NCBI GenBank assembly: GCA_949358305.1
Contig: OX442316.1
Coordinates: 17,174,001-17,238,000 of the forward strand
Source of the DNA: Strigamia acuminata
Lineage: Eukaryota; Arthropoda; Chilopoda; Geophilomorpha; Linotaeniidae
Length of the DNA stretch: 64,000 bases
Direction: 5' to 3'
In this document: piece after piece, positions 45,101 through 55,619 of the stretch
Layout of the letters: every line of letters starts with the position of its first letter
Position numbering within the stretch: the stretch's first letter is position 1
Notes under the pieces: model-generated
What the model saw: only the letters and a program-made list of their open reading frames with translations
Told to the model about the DNA's origin: nothing
Database searches by the model: none
Position numbers and translations under genes: made by a program

Positions 45101-47363
45101 TATATTTTGGAATGCATTTTGGATTGCATTAATTGGAAAAATCAAAAATATATTTTTGAACCACATGGGGGTTGTTTAAATGTTGTGCACAGGCTCACTA
45201 CAGCTGCAGGTCAACTAATTCATCAGCTATTTTTAAAGTTAGTTCAAGACAACCCTCAGTTAAGCTGACCAGATGAAACAACAATAAATTTACAGTAAAA
45301 AAAAAACAATGTACTCGGTGTAGTTCCGACATAGGACAGGTTCCAGAAAATTGTCCGGGGAATTAAACATTGCTGGGTATAAGTTGGGTCCAGCAAATCT
45401 GTAACCACACAACTGTCTGGATGGGCACTGTCTGGTCTGTACAGAATATGCTGTATGTTGCGAAAAATGTAAAGTCTAAATGACTTTTTGCTTCCAATTG
45501 TGGCGCGATTAATTTGCGCGCGATTAAAGGTCGTGCGATGAAGTGTCCACGCGATTAAAAGTCGTCGCGATGAAGTGTCCGTGCGATGAAAGGGTTCGCG
45601 ATGAAGTGTCCGCGATGAAGTGTCCGCGATTAACCGTCGCGCGATGGAGCGGCGCGGTATGAAAAGTCGGGATACTCTTTTTGAATGCAGCTAATGGTTA
45701 TAATGGTTATAAATCTTACTTTTTACTGGATAAAACGGTAACAGCAGGAATTACCTTGCTATTTTTCTGTTGTAAATGGTACTCCACAACGGAATGCGAT
45801 TGAAAAGAATAAAATTGAAATAAAGTTTATGTTGTTGATATCCGATTAAATTTTGTTTTAAATTTTTCAAATATCAAGGTCTGAGCTAGACGTTTCTCAA
45901 CGAGAGAGGAATAATCAAACATTGCAGACAACATAACTCGAGCTCATTAAATTCTTCCACAGAAATTCTCATTACTGCATTCCTTCGTTTTACTTCTCCA
46001 CAAGGCTCATTAAAGATCAATAAAGGAAAGACAACTTCGTAATCAATGCTATTTGTGGCCAATGCCCTATTGTAGAATTGCATTAAACGGACCATTCCAG
46101 TAATGTAATAAGTGGCCATTTTGCCGTTATTTAATAATAAACAAACTTCTAACAATGGATGCAGCATTCAATATTGAAGCATAAAGTGCAATGGTGGTTT
46201 TAGCATCTGTGAGATGCGAGGCCCGAGAGACGCTCCGCCACCGTAAGAAAAAAATCTTATTTTACCGACATCGATAAAACATGATGACTGATTTTCATTG
46301 AAAGAAAATTTGATGTCTTTGGGGCCCTAGGGGCCTTGCGGGAAAAGAAATTTGGGGTTTTTGGCATCCTAGGGGCATCCTAGGGGCATCCTAGACCCTG
46401 AGACCGCCACCTATGTATTTCTATGCGAATAAAGTTCACCAACTTGAACCAATAGTTCAGTTCACTTTTCCAATTTTTTTTTTTAAAAAATGAAATGTTT
46501 TTTTTATGTCTTGTGGTTTGCCGACTTTTTTTTAGTAAAGCAGTCGTTTTCATTGATTTTAATGACGAAAACGGCTGTTTTCGCTGTTACCGTTGCAAAA
46601 AGTGATCAAAATGAATGTTTTGATGATGAAAACGTCATCAAAATGTTTAAAACCGATGCAAAAAGTTATATTTTTTCAACGTTTTCATCATCAAACATGG
46701 TGAACGCGAACTTCGTTCAAGTTCACTCTTAAAAGTGAACTAAGTTTGTTTTTTGCGTTTACTTGTAGAAGTGAACTAGTTCGCGATCCAGTTCGCGAAT
46801 TGGTGCTTGAATTTAGGTGATTGTTTGTTGTTGATTTGATATAAATAACGCCACTTAGTGACAGTATTTGAAAACTTTTGAAAATCGTAATGGCGGAATA
46901 ATAAGAGCTCGGTTCGAAGTTTAACATTGCTTATACATAATATCCCATAAGTTGAACAGTTAAAAACGTTATATAATCTTTTTTAAGATTATTTTAAAGA
47001 GATGAGAGAAAATTTTCATGTCTCTTCCCACAACCTTTAATGAGCTCAGTTATCACGAATTACCTTTTGTAGAAAAACACACTAGGTGGATTTCTAGATG
47101 TTCGCAGTTCTTGCAGTTTTGGGTATTGGAAGATGGATTTGGGCTTTGTCGGTCTTCGCGCGTGCACTCTGCCATGTTGTGTCTTAATGTGTTCTTGCTT
47201 TTTGTGCGTATAGGAATTACTGTAATGTAATTGTTTTTCTTTTCTTCATCTGTTAGGTTCAAATTATGTTAACACTAACGGACACTCGGAGAAAACGGAG
47301 GAGAAGTCGGGCCAGTGGTTTGGAGCCACTATTCACAGCTCAGGCGTTAACGGAGTAATTGTG
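32908..47363 (+). CDS. Gene B: second integrin alpha subunit, 5' end (exons 1-3), continues beyond the window
   Basis: N-terminal part of a second integrin alpha chain, 148 codons in three exons with matching phase. Start: the ATG at 32,908 gives an Arg-rich start, a hydrophobic signal segment (residues about 17-37) and a probable cut after Ala39, leaving FNVDL, a normal mature N-terminus for alpha integrins; the in-frame ATG at 32,617 would add 97 residues and is less likely. FG-GAP blade 1 follows: MFGFAVALHRDKGSSW, WLLVGAPQANT, GGAVFRC. The end, GQWFGATIHSSGVNGVIV, starts blade 2. It resembles the alpha-PS2/alpha-V group. It lies 3.6 kb downstream of gene A on the same strand, suggesting tandem duplication. 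The next exon (expected to begin near C-A-P-R-Y) was not found in the remaining 16.6 kb. Confidence 0.93.
33985..34255. repeat. Minisatellite, 20-bp unit (TTTCACAAAAATCACAAAAA)
   Basis: About thirteen units of 19-20 bp. A TTACCAAAA variant is interspersed with TCACAAAAA in the left half; the right half is uniform. Confidence 0.95.
38805..38862. mobile_element. Solo end of a pogo/Tigger-like element
   Basis: On the reverse strand this reads TACAGTCGAAACTCTTTATA and then ACGAATCGCGATATAA. It resembles the TACAGTC-GAACCTC-TTATAACG termini common to pogo-type elements. The opposite end was not found. Confidence 0.45.
39349..39470 (+). CDS. Gene B exon 2 (FG-GAP blade 1)
   Basis: Acceptor TTTTCAG, donor GTGAGT, phase 2 in and 1 out. 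With the split Trp it reads WLLVGAPQANTRQPNVTQGG and then AVFRCSVETANDCQEIVFDR. G-G-A-V-[FY]-R-C is the conserved start of the second half of blade 1, and NVT is a potential glycosylation site. Confidence 0.95.
39640..40024. mobile_element. MITE with ends (G)TACCCTATTTTACCGATTAAGAG
   Basis: The left arm TTTGTACCCTATTTTACCGA then TTAAGAGTCGC pairs with the right arm GCGGCTCTTAATCGATAAAA then TACGGTACACAAA. About 385 bp, non-coding. Further inner complementarity around GCCGCGGCT and TACGGTA. Confidence 0.85.
40026..40135. repeat. Dispersed AT-rich repeat related to 44,690-44,860
   Basis: ATAATACATTTTGTAGAATG, then TATTAGGAAATGCATTCC and CAATATTGTTATTTGTCAA, corresponds to a similar run at about 44,795-44,850. 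It abuts the MITE that ends at 40,024. Confidence 0.6.
41585..41749. mobile_element. hAT-like non-autonomous element, copy 3
   Basis: Starts CAGTGATTTTTAACC and ends ACTTGCCGACCCCTG, with the family block CTGGACCTCGATAAAAATTT and TTTTCAATAGTATCCGGACC. 165 bp, shorter than copies 1 and 2. Its right terminus, reversed, is an intact CAGGGGTCGGCAA. Flanking 8-mers CTCTGACA and GACTAAAG do not match. Confidence 0.75.
42684..43042 (-). repeat. Dispersed element, copy 1 (opposite orientation to 53,350-53,640)
   Basis: Collinear in reverse complement with the copy near 53.5 kb: GGAAATTGGCC, TTTCTATAAATTTACC, AAATTTTAATA, the TACCGGCATG/TACCGACATG blocks, TGACTGAAGCTAC and GGTAATCCCA. One end is rich in GGCTTAAAGCGGGATAATAC. 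Confidence 0.75.
44686..45170. repeat. AT-rich dispersed and tandem repeat, about 60-bp unit
   Basis: Three tandem units contain AAGTATGATTACATTGATAG followed by AATTGCAAATGTATTGTCAA, near 44,850, 44,910 and 44,980. The preceding ATGTATTTTGAAATGCGTT-type words also occur at 40,026-40,135. Confidence 0.8.
45312..45455. mobile_element. TA-flanked MITE, copy 2
   Basis: Begins TACTCGGTGTAGTTCCGACA and ends TGTACAGAATATGCTGTA. Shares ACATAGGACAGGTTCCAGAA, TTAAACATTGCTGGGT and CTGTCTGGTCTGTACAG with the copy at 60,658. Its GGAC site is uninterrupted, so it acts as an empty-site reference for the nested insertion there. Confidence 0.82.
45495..45655. repeat. GC-rich tandem repeat (GCGATGAAGTGTCC)
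   Basis: Irregular units of about 20-33 bp built from GCGCGATTAAAGGTCGTGCG and GATGAAGTGTCCGCG. The high GC contrasts with the AT-rich surroundings. Confidence 0.85.
47257..47363 (+). CDS. Gene B exon 3 (end of blade 1, start of blade 2)
   Basis: Acceptor TGTTAG, donor GTAAGT, phase 1 in and 0 out. It encodes SNYVNTNGHSEKTEEKSGQW and then FGATIHSSGVNGVIV. The [KR]-S-x-Q-W-F-G-A-[TS] motif is typical of blade 2 in the alpha-PS2/alpha-V/alpha-5 group. Confidence 0.94.
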
Positions 47364-47972
47364 GTAAGTGGAGCTTTATTTTCCTTGCAGATTTATTAAT
47401 TTTTAGCGTGTAAATATCTTTGGCGTCCAATACGTTGCTTGATGCAACGATAAGACGCGAAATATGACTGGTTTAGCTGCAGGCGATGCTCGGCTAATCT
47501 ATAACTGTCACTTTGGTTATGGATTCGGAGCTACTCTTAGCCCGTAGGGTTTGCTTCAGCTTTCCGGTATCTGTCGGCCATCGTAACTATGGAAACAGGT
47601 TCTTATTAAGATTGGTGAAAAGGAAAAAGATGGTATTTCGGGGAGGGGAAATGCAATTTTGGATATTTTGCAATGTCTTTTGGCGACAAATGTGTTTTAT
47701 ATATGAGTTTAGGTTATGGATTTTTCGTGTTATGACAGTCATCTTATTTGCTACGCGTAAACCTTCTTAGTTTTCTGATGGAAAAATTTTTCGTTTATGC
47801 AAGTGAACTTGAGTGTTTTAATACTGCAGTAGTAGTAGTATATCATTGTTTTTGTTAATTTATACTGTATATCTCTTGTTTTTTTAATCAGCGTAATGAA
47901 TACAAATTAATAGAGTAAACAACAATTTTACTTTTTCGACAAACTTACATGATATTGGCTGAATATAACACT

Positions 47973-47998
47973 GTGGTGTTGTATTCGAATACAACACC
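47973..47998. repeat. Perfect 26-bp palindrome
   Basis: TGGTGTTGTATTC followed directly by its reverse complement GAATACAACACCA, with no loop. Confidence 0.95.
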
Positions 47999-50060
47999 AG
48001 GGTGGTCTCACCATTGATGGTGCCAAAACAAAGTGGTCTTTTAGGCAGGTGGTTGCCCAATACAGGTGGTCGCCAGACTCGCCACGTGTCTTGTGTGCCT
48101 ATGGGGTAATCTGGGGTTAGTGAGGAGAGCCAGATAGTTGGTGTTAACGAAGTTGTCGAAGTAGTAGCACGTGAGGTAAAGAGAAGCACTTGCAATTGGT
48201 ATTCCAATCAGTATGCCATGAATATTGTCTTGTGACCAGTTAGGTAATACAATTAGCCAAGAAGAAGTGCTGCTTGACTGAGGGAAGCATCAAATTAGAT
48301 GCCATGAGGACACGTACAATGGGGATTGGACGGAACAGAGCCCAGACAAACCTAGTTAGGGGGGTGATCACTTCCCCTAAGACATAATAAATTGCCAACA
48401 TCAAGTAGAATAGAGAAATAAGTGAGTGAATTAAGCTTTTTTGGCTCTCATCAGGCGAGTTTTGATACAAGAATGAAGGTTCGACCGGTAGCTAGATTTT
48501 AAAAGTCTTTTAGTTTCGTTTATCTTCTTTAAACCAGTCTTTAACCATATTAAACTACAATAAGAGTGGAAAGACTATAGGAGGGTTAAACTGCTTATCT
48601 CCATCTAACTACAAAAATGGCGGCCGAGTTGGTCTGTTTTAAACATGTCTAACTGTAAGTTAAACATGATATCACCAACTGCGTGTTTACTTAAACAATT
48701 AAAGAAGATAGAAGACCAAATGGGCCGCCATTTTGGTACTCAAATCGAGACAGGAGTGTGACAGAATGCATGCTGTCATACGGATGGAACTAAGCAAATT
48801 CACTAATGACCGCAGATGCGGCTTATGATTTAACTCCAAGGAAGAATATTAAATTGAATTTTCTGAAAAATGTCAAGCCCATTAGTGTACGCCACAAGCC
48901 TGATTCGTGGCTCAATCAAACTAAACGAAGCCACACACATGTCCAAGAGAAAAAAGCAAATGTAATAAGGAGACAGTAAAGATTCCTTCGAAAGAAAAGA
49001 ATGGAAAAACAAAAAGAAAAAAGAAAGCAATTTACTGAAATAGAAAACCGCACTTCCCTCTTCCATTGATTAAGATAACCCATTACTAATGGGTCGTTAA
49101 GATTCAAAAGAAGGAGCGAAAATTTCGTAGAAATAAAAACAATGCGGATTTTGCAGTGTTCCCTCACAAGGTATCTTTGATGTATTGTGACGCGGTCATT
49201 CTGACAGCGAGATGTTTAAAATGTTTATGTTGGGGATATTATTCGGTGGCGTACAAGCGTATTTGAATATATTTGTAAACTAATAAGAGAATAAATTTCA
49301 CTTCCTGTTTAACATGCAAATGTAACACGTGTGTCCAGTTTTGTCTCCAACGACATCTTGATGCAAATTAGCCCAAGCAAGCATAATCTCAACAGTTTAA
49401 TTTTTAAGAAATCTTTTTATTTAACATAGATTATCGTGTAATAAGAGAAAAAATGTCTTGATGAATGAATATGACGTTCTTGCAGCATGTCGTGTTCGCA
49501 GGTGCTGCTCGTGAGACTCGTTACTGTCATCATCAATCGATTTTTGCGACTTGTGAGACTAAGTCGTAAAAAAGTGCTTTCCTTTCGTTTTCTCTCACTT
49601 TTTGAGCACTCGGTTCGGATCTTTTATTAGAGTAATGAATGATGTTGCACGATTGCGTTTACTGTCAGATTTTTCTGTAGCTGCTGGCTGAGGCAAAGGG
49701 TGTTTTTTTTACAACCATTTTGGAGATTTTTTTATTTTTTAAAATTTTTTTTTTGGTTTATTGGGTATATGGATTGATCAACATAAGTAGGGAATTAGGA
49801 AAAACAGTGGTAAAAGACGTTGGAATTGTTTTAAAACTGTAAAAGTCTTATCTGGGAATCCAAGGACAAACAAAATCGAGGAAAGCATAAAAACAAAGGA
49901 CTGAATAGAAGAAATCCAGTTCCAAATTGGATATATCCAAGACGTCGTTCTGCTGCACTCTTGTGGAATCCATCTCATGAAATTGCACTCGGGTTGATCA
50001 TTTGTAATGGCTGTTGATTTTTTACACGTTTTTATCACATTCAGGATACGTTAGGACAGG

Positions 50061-50080
50061 TTAGGTTAGGTTAGGTTAGA
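50061..50080 (+). repeat. Short TTAGG run (arthropod telomere-type repeat)
   Basis: Three perfect TTAGG units and a fourth TTAGA, preceded by CAGG, with another TTAGG 10 bp upstream. TTAGG is the telomere repeat of most arthropods. This is an interstitial remnant, not a telomere. Confidence 0.8.
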
Positions 50081-50583
50081 ATGCCATGTTATTTTCCCCT
50101 GGCAGCAGACGTTACTATTAAAAATCGTATTGGGCGCACTTTAAAAAAGAAAAGTAAAATATTTCTTTATTGTGTTTTTGAGCCTCGGTTATTGAAGATT
50201 GCTATCATGATGTAAAAAAAGCAGCCATTCTTGTTACAGAATTAACATAATAACAAAAATTAACATAGGGGGTGCTGGACTGAGTCATTCTTAGTTTAAG
50301 GAACATTCAAATTAGTTACGTGAATTAATAACATCCCCATAAACCACCCCAAGTAACAAAACTATATTAAATCTAGGTTAAATCTATACAAATCGTCTAT
50401 CTTGGTACATAACTTAGATTTAACATAGAATAAGGATGAAACTATGCCAAAACAACATAGCATTGACATGGAATTAGCGCATTTTGGTCACGATTTTGAC
50501 ATAGCATCGACATAGAGGTGTAGATCCATGCTACATCAATACAACGTCAAATCGACGTCGAAGTCTACGTTGAGTTCGGCCAC

Positions 50584-50616
50584 ATAATACTGTTACTTAC
50601 GTAACAGTATTATATG
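50584..50616. repeat. Short hairpin (ATAATACTGTTAC stem)
   Basis: ATAATACTGTTAC, a four-base loop, then GTAACAGTATTAT. No T-run follows and no function is assigned. Confidence 0.85.
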
Positions 50617-51589
50617 GCACCAACAGCGGCAAAACACATTGAACAAGTGGATACATGTCCATATTATCCTTGGTTCATGGTGAACATAGAGTGACCCGCC
50701 CTGTTAGATGTGTGAATCCAAACATTTGCAACAGTGAAGAATTCCTAAGTTGTTTTTAATGGTTTAAAAGGCTTGAGTGCGTGAGCGAGTGAAATGGCGG
50801 GAAAATAAAGAAAGTTGTAGACAAATGCGTTGTAGGGGCGTGGTAAAAAATTAGTCGAATGGTTGAAAAGTAAATGTAGGGTGTCTCGGAAGAGTTTGGG
50901 TAAAATGAATAAGTTGTAAGATTATAGTTTGAAGTGATGGAGTTGTAAACGTGAGGCGCAGATTGATTGCAGTGCGTGCGCAGAGAGAGTACATTTGTGC
51001 TGGCGTTTTGTCTACCTCGCGAAGCATGGAATTTTCTCATTAAGTTGAGTTTCTGCTAAATTGCATTTTATGATTACAATTCACACCCACGCCTTTTCAC
51101 TGCATAAGTGCAAAGAAAGATGGCTGCGAATAAGATGAGTATGGAAGATAAAAGTGCCGTTATTTAATTATAGCGTGTGCCGCTAAGACTTTCAATAAGG
51201 GGTTTCAAAAATGATACGCTGAAGGCGCTGAAGTGATTATGACGATTATTCTGCTCAAGAGATTATCATGTGACCTGTGTGGACCAATCACATGAATAAT
51301 CGCTTCAGCACTTATGTATAATCGTTTAAAAAGGAGTTGTTAGTGCTGAAGAATGCTTAATCTAAGGAAAAGAGAGTTTGTTGTAAATTATTAATTAATT
51401 TAATTTAACACAAATAAAATAAATAAAATAAAATAAAAAAAAGTATAAATAGAAGTCATCTGACATGCAAAATAATAACTTGGACCTGGCGTGGGTTCTC
51501 AATAATGCAGTGATTGTGATTATTTATTTCGTTTTATTTTGCGCCAGTTTTGAAAAAAGAATTAAATTTTAAAAAAAGTTTTTTTTTTT

Positions 51590-51800
51590 TAAATTTGTCA
51601 ACAGATGGCGTTTTGTTTGAAAATTTTCAAAACGAGTTAAAAATTAAATCGTAATTTAGAAAAATTTTGTGTGAATAAATGTATTATTTGTTTATTAACT
51701 AGAAAAAAAATGTACAAATTTAATTGACACGTTTTGTAATTAATAGCGGTTTAGTAAAGTCGAAGTGCCGTTTGGATGCGTCGAGTAAACAACCACTATA
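51590..51800 (+). repeat. Diverged duplicate, copy 1, ending in TATAAAAG
   Basis: Aligns loosely with 52,740-52,960: AAATTTAATT, ACGTTTTGTAATTAATAGCG, AAAGTCGAAG and a following ACTATAAAAGCC. In both copies the match ends in a TATA-like block. Confidence 0.6.
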
Positions 51801-52739
51801 AAAGCCTAAAAATCTATTGCTCGGTTGAGTCAAATTTTTGTTTTGTGCTGCTAGTTCAGGGCCATTGACTGGGAAATTAAATTAGGTTGTTGGATTTTTT
51901 TTTATTTTTTTTTATTTTTTTTAAAATTTTGTCTAATGAAAATGTCAAATTTCGTTTTGGCTGATGTCAGACTTGTTTACATACCTGCAGACTGTGACAG
52001 AAACCAAAATTACCTCTCATACATCCATTTTAAAATGATGTTGTCATCATTTCTGGAATTCCATTTGGTTGTTGCTGGGTGATTTAGCCTTTGAAGTGGA
52101 AATCATGTGTTGCTATTCCACTGCAAATTTGCTCAGGTTTAATTCAACATCAGCACTGTTGGAGGTGAGGCAGTTATTGCAGGTGCACATTAGAATGCTT
52201 CACCTGCAAGCGTTGAAATAATTGGAAGTGTGTCAGTCATTTTGAATTTGGTTGTAGAAACTAAAGCCATGAACCCAGGATAACATCGACACGTATCCAC
52301 ATGTTCATCCGCACTATATTCTGGGATGACAACTGGTAACAAACATGCTTAGTTGGCAAGCAATGCATGTCATGTGATTGCTGTCATCCAATCAGTGCAC
52401 AGAACAATCCTTGGTTCTGGCTAAAACCAAGTTGCATAAATCGCTTTGAAAAACTCTAAATTCTGTTCGCCCAGAGAATCCCCTTTTTCTCATTGGTCAG
52501 TGGGCAAATTACTGCTGGCTTACTCATGCAAACAGCAAGAAAGAAGTACAAATAATTTGTTCTTTTTCTGGAAAGAGGGCGCTGATACACTAGAGCGTTT
52601 CAACTAACAATTAATTTGCTTTAAGCAGCCACATTTGCTGCCGTGTGTTGCTAAGACAAACTCACGGCTGTTTTGTTGTAATTGTCTGAGATGATTGTCA
52701 CCTGATCATTAAATAGGGTTTGAAGAAAATTTCAATGAA

Positions 52740-52960
52740 ATTTGGAAGATTTCAATTTAAAATTTTAAAATTTTTAAACATTTTTAAAATATGTTTACCA
52801 AATTTTGCAAATATTTTGTATAAATAAATTCATTGTTTGCTTATGAAGTCGAAAATAATTTGTATAAATTTAATTATTACATTTTGTAATTAATAACGGT
52901 TGGTGAAAGTCGACGTCTCGTCTTTAAACGGATGTGTGAAAAACTACTATATAAGCCAAT
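52740..52960 (+). repeat. Diverged duplicate, copy 2, ending in TATATAAG
   Basis: Contains AAATTTAATTATTACATTTT, GTAATTAATAACGGTT, AAAGTCGACG and CTACTATATAAGCC, in the same order as the copy 1.1 kb upstream. Confidence 0.6.
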
Positions 52961-53349
52961 CTATCGCATGCTATAGTTGGTAGGACAGTTGGAGTCCGAC
53001 CCCACTCGCTGTTCCGTCACGGAAATGTCGAAACGTCTCAGTACAGCGGTACGATCCTCCCACAAGGACGTATGCGTTTGGCGGTAGTTCTAATCTCTAA
53101 GAGTTTAGGATTGGTCATTGAAGTGGCGGGCTAATCCAGTGGTATTTTTTTGGACATGTGCAAATTTGCGATTTTGTTATTTCGACAAGTTTTACTGAAT
53201 CTTCTGGAGTTGTATTTTAGTTTAGCCAGCTAATACGAATTCAAAAATACTTCGGTGCATTGCGAATTATATGTGATGGCCACTTGGATCGAGCAAGAGA
53301 CCCAAAAACGACACTAAACAAACCCAAAAACGAACACATTCACAGTTCC

Positions 53350-53640
53350 CACTTTAAGCCGCATGGGATTACCAAGTTTTAGTAGTTTCAGTCATAAACC
53401 TTGCACCGGCATGCCGGTAAAAAAGTGAAAATGCCGGTTATAGGTGTAAACCTGGTTATTATTTTTTTTAATCAAAAGAACCCAGAAATGTGAGTTTTCT
53501 TGACATTCTGAAGGTTATTACATATTAAAATTTTGGTAAATTTATAGAAATTTCGGCCAATTTCCTATATTTTGGATATCTCATTTGTAACGGGGTTTGT
53601 AAAGGCATGCTGCTTAAAGCGGGGTAATACGCCAAGTTTT
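53350..53640 (+). repeat. Dispersed element, copy 2
   Basis: Ends ACTTTAAGCCGCATGGGATT at the left and CTGCTTAAAGCGGGGTAATA at the right are mutually inverted, so this looks like a MITE. The body matches 42,684-43,042 in reverse complement. Confidence 0.7.
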
Positions 53641-54334
53641 TCCCTTGTGCCTTTGGTTTGAATGGACGTAGTAAATTGGTGTTGGCTTTAGTTTTGAGCT
53701 GATTTTGACCTGGCATTGAGTTGTCCAGGCAATAATATTTCTTTTCGATTGTACGTTAGAGGCCGAGTGGAGCCTCCATTTTTCGAAACGATTGATCGAT
53801 GAAAAGGGCGTGTTGTGGTCGGGTCGCATTCTCTAGTGCGTGCAAGAAAAGGAAATTTGAGGGGAGCTTGTGTGCAAAGATATTATGGCGTTAAAAGCTT
53901 GCGTGGCCCGTGTAGGTATAAAGAAGGGAGTTTCGAGGCGCACGACTAAAGAATAAATGGCCGCTTCTGGTCGTTGTCATGACGACGACTTTTTTCGGGG
54001 GTAATAGATTCGAGTCCGTAGTGGTATGGAGCTTGCGATACGCTGAATCGTAATGGCGTTTTATCTTTGAATTTTTTTTTCTTTTTTTTGGGATCCTGGA
54101 AGAGGAGAGGAGAGGAGAGGGAACACGTAGCCAATGCGAAACGAGTTTTAATAAGTATCACCTTTATTTTGGGACGTTTGGGAAATTGCTGGTTGAACAT
54201 CCCAACACGATGTGCAATTTGCCACTTTGCCTGCGTGCATTGCAAATGCGTTTAGTGTTAAAGGTGTCGACGCGTTCGTAGTATTGTTCACTGCGTTTCT
54301 GGGAATTCTGAGAATTTACTTTTTAAATTAAAAT

Positions 54335-54365
<31 letters not shown>

Positions 54366-54843
54366 GTGTGGAAATAATCCACCAGGTGGAGAAAGAACCT
54401 TGCATTGTGGGGAAAATAAAAAAGGCAGTCACTAAATATTTGCAACTTTACTTTAAGTCAATTCGTTTTTTTGAAGTTTGAATGCGACCATTGGCGTTAT
54501 TGATGCTATTATTAAGCAAAACTGTTGGTGTTACGTACTCAAACAATGTAAACTAATAGATGATAAGTCGCTTTAAATCTTTTATTGTTTAAAACTCGAT
54601 TATTGACATATACGTGTTCTTTATCGTGGTTGTGAGGACAAGAACCCTGACAACCATCTCCAATAAAGCCAGTCTTGACTCGCAAATTCCAGAGTAATCA
54701 TCTTATTTATGAGTCTCTTCTTTTTGGGACAATTCTAGAAATTGGGCCTAAATCAACCGGGCCTAAATTGGAACATGATGCCATACATTAGGGCTACTGG
54801 ACACTAAAGTTGGTACATCATTTGTATTAATGATTAGACACAG

Positions 54844-55005
54844 TAGGTGCATTCAATAAGTCTAAAACGTATGCAAAACTCGTTTCGTGTTTGCACGTGA
54901 CGTCATTCCCATTAAATAACATGTTATTCAATGGGAATGGGAATGACGTCACGTGCAAACATGAAACGAGTTTTGCATACGTTTTAGACTTATTGAATGC
55001 ACCTA
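54844..55005. mobile_element. Near-perfect hairpin MITE flanked by TA (162 bp)
   Basis: Arms of about 70 bp match almost base for base. The left arm starts TAGGTGCATTCAATAAGTCT and the right arm ends AGACTTATTGAATGCACCTA. The loop is about 18 bp around AACATGTTATT. Very low arm divergence implies a recent insertion. The hairpin carries paired TGACGTCA-like blocks. TA at both ends suggests Tc1/mariner-type mobilisation. Confidence 0.93.
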
Positions 55006-55619
55006 GTGATCACCTATTGTCTATGAGTATTAAATGTGCATTATTGTGGCAATCAAGACAAAGTAGTGTTACATCAAAATATCAATCATGTAGGGGGTTC
55101 TCATTTCTTGTTTGTTGTTTGGTTTATTTATTTTTTCGATATTCTGGTATGATTTACTAACACGAGATTAAGGTGGTGTTGTTGTCTTGTGTGAATTATG
55201 TACAAAATTAATTATGTACTGTTGGTGGTCCATCAGGGCAGTGGCCTCAGACTGTGACCTTAAAAGGGAATAAAGTTTATAATATTATTTTCTTCTTTAT
55301 CCTTAACGAAAGAAGTTTGCGATATCATTGATTTGATTAGGTTCCGGGATTTCCACAAGAGAAAAGACCAAAAAGTGTCCTTCTTGGGCACTTCCGGGAA
55401 CCTGGGTTAGGGTCACATCAGTGCTATGTGAGGTGCACTTTTTTGTCTGTTCCATTGTGGTGTGAAGTGTATTTTGTGATTGAATAAAGCAATGGTCGCA
55501 AGATAGAAAGGTGAAGACTAATTTCTTGATTAATGTCGTTGTTTTAGTGGCTTTTAGTTTGGTCATTACTAGTGTGGCTTCAACGAAATACAGCAATAAT
55601 GGAAGGTCTAGTCATTGTG

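Larger units (their letters stand above)
39471..47256. other. Gene B intron 2 (7.8 kb)
   Basis: Phase 1 on both sides, so exons 2 and 3 join directly. It holds a MITE at 39,640, a hAT-like copy at 41,585, a dispersed repeat at 42,684, repeats at 44,686-45,170, the TA-flanked MITE copy at 45,312 and a GC-rich tandem repeat at 45,495. Confidence 0.8.

Noticed and set aside
50051-50080. A chromosome end
   Set aside because: Only about four TTAGG-type units, with ordinary sequence on both sides.
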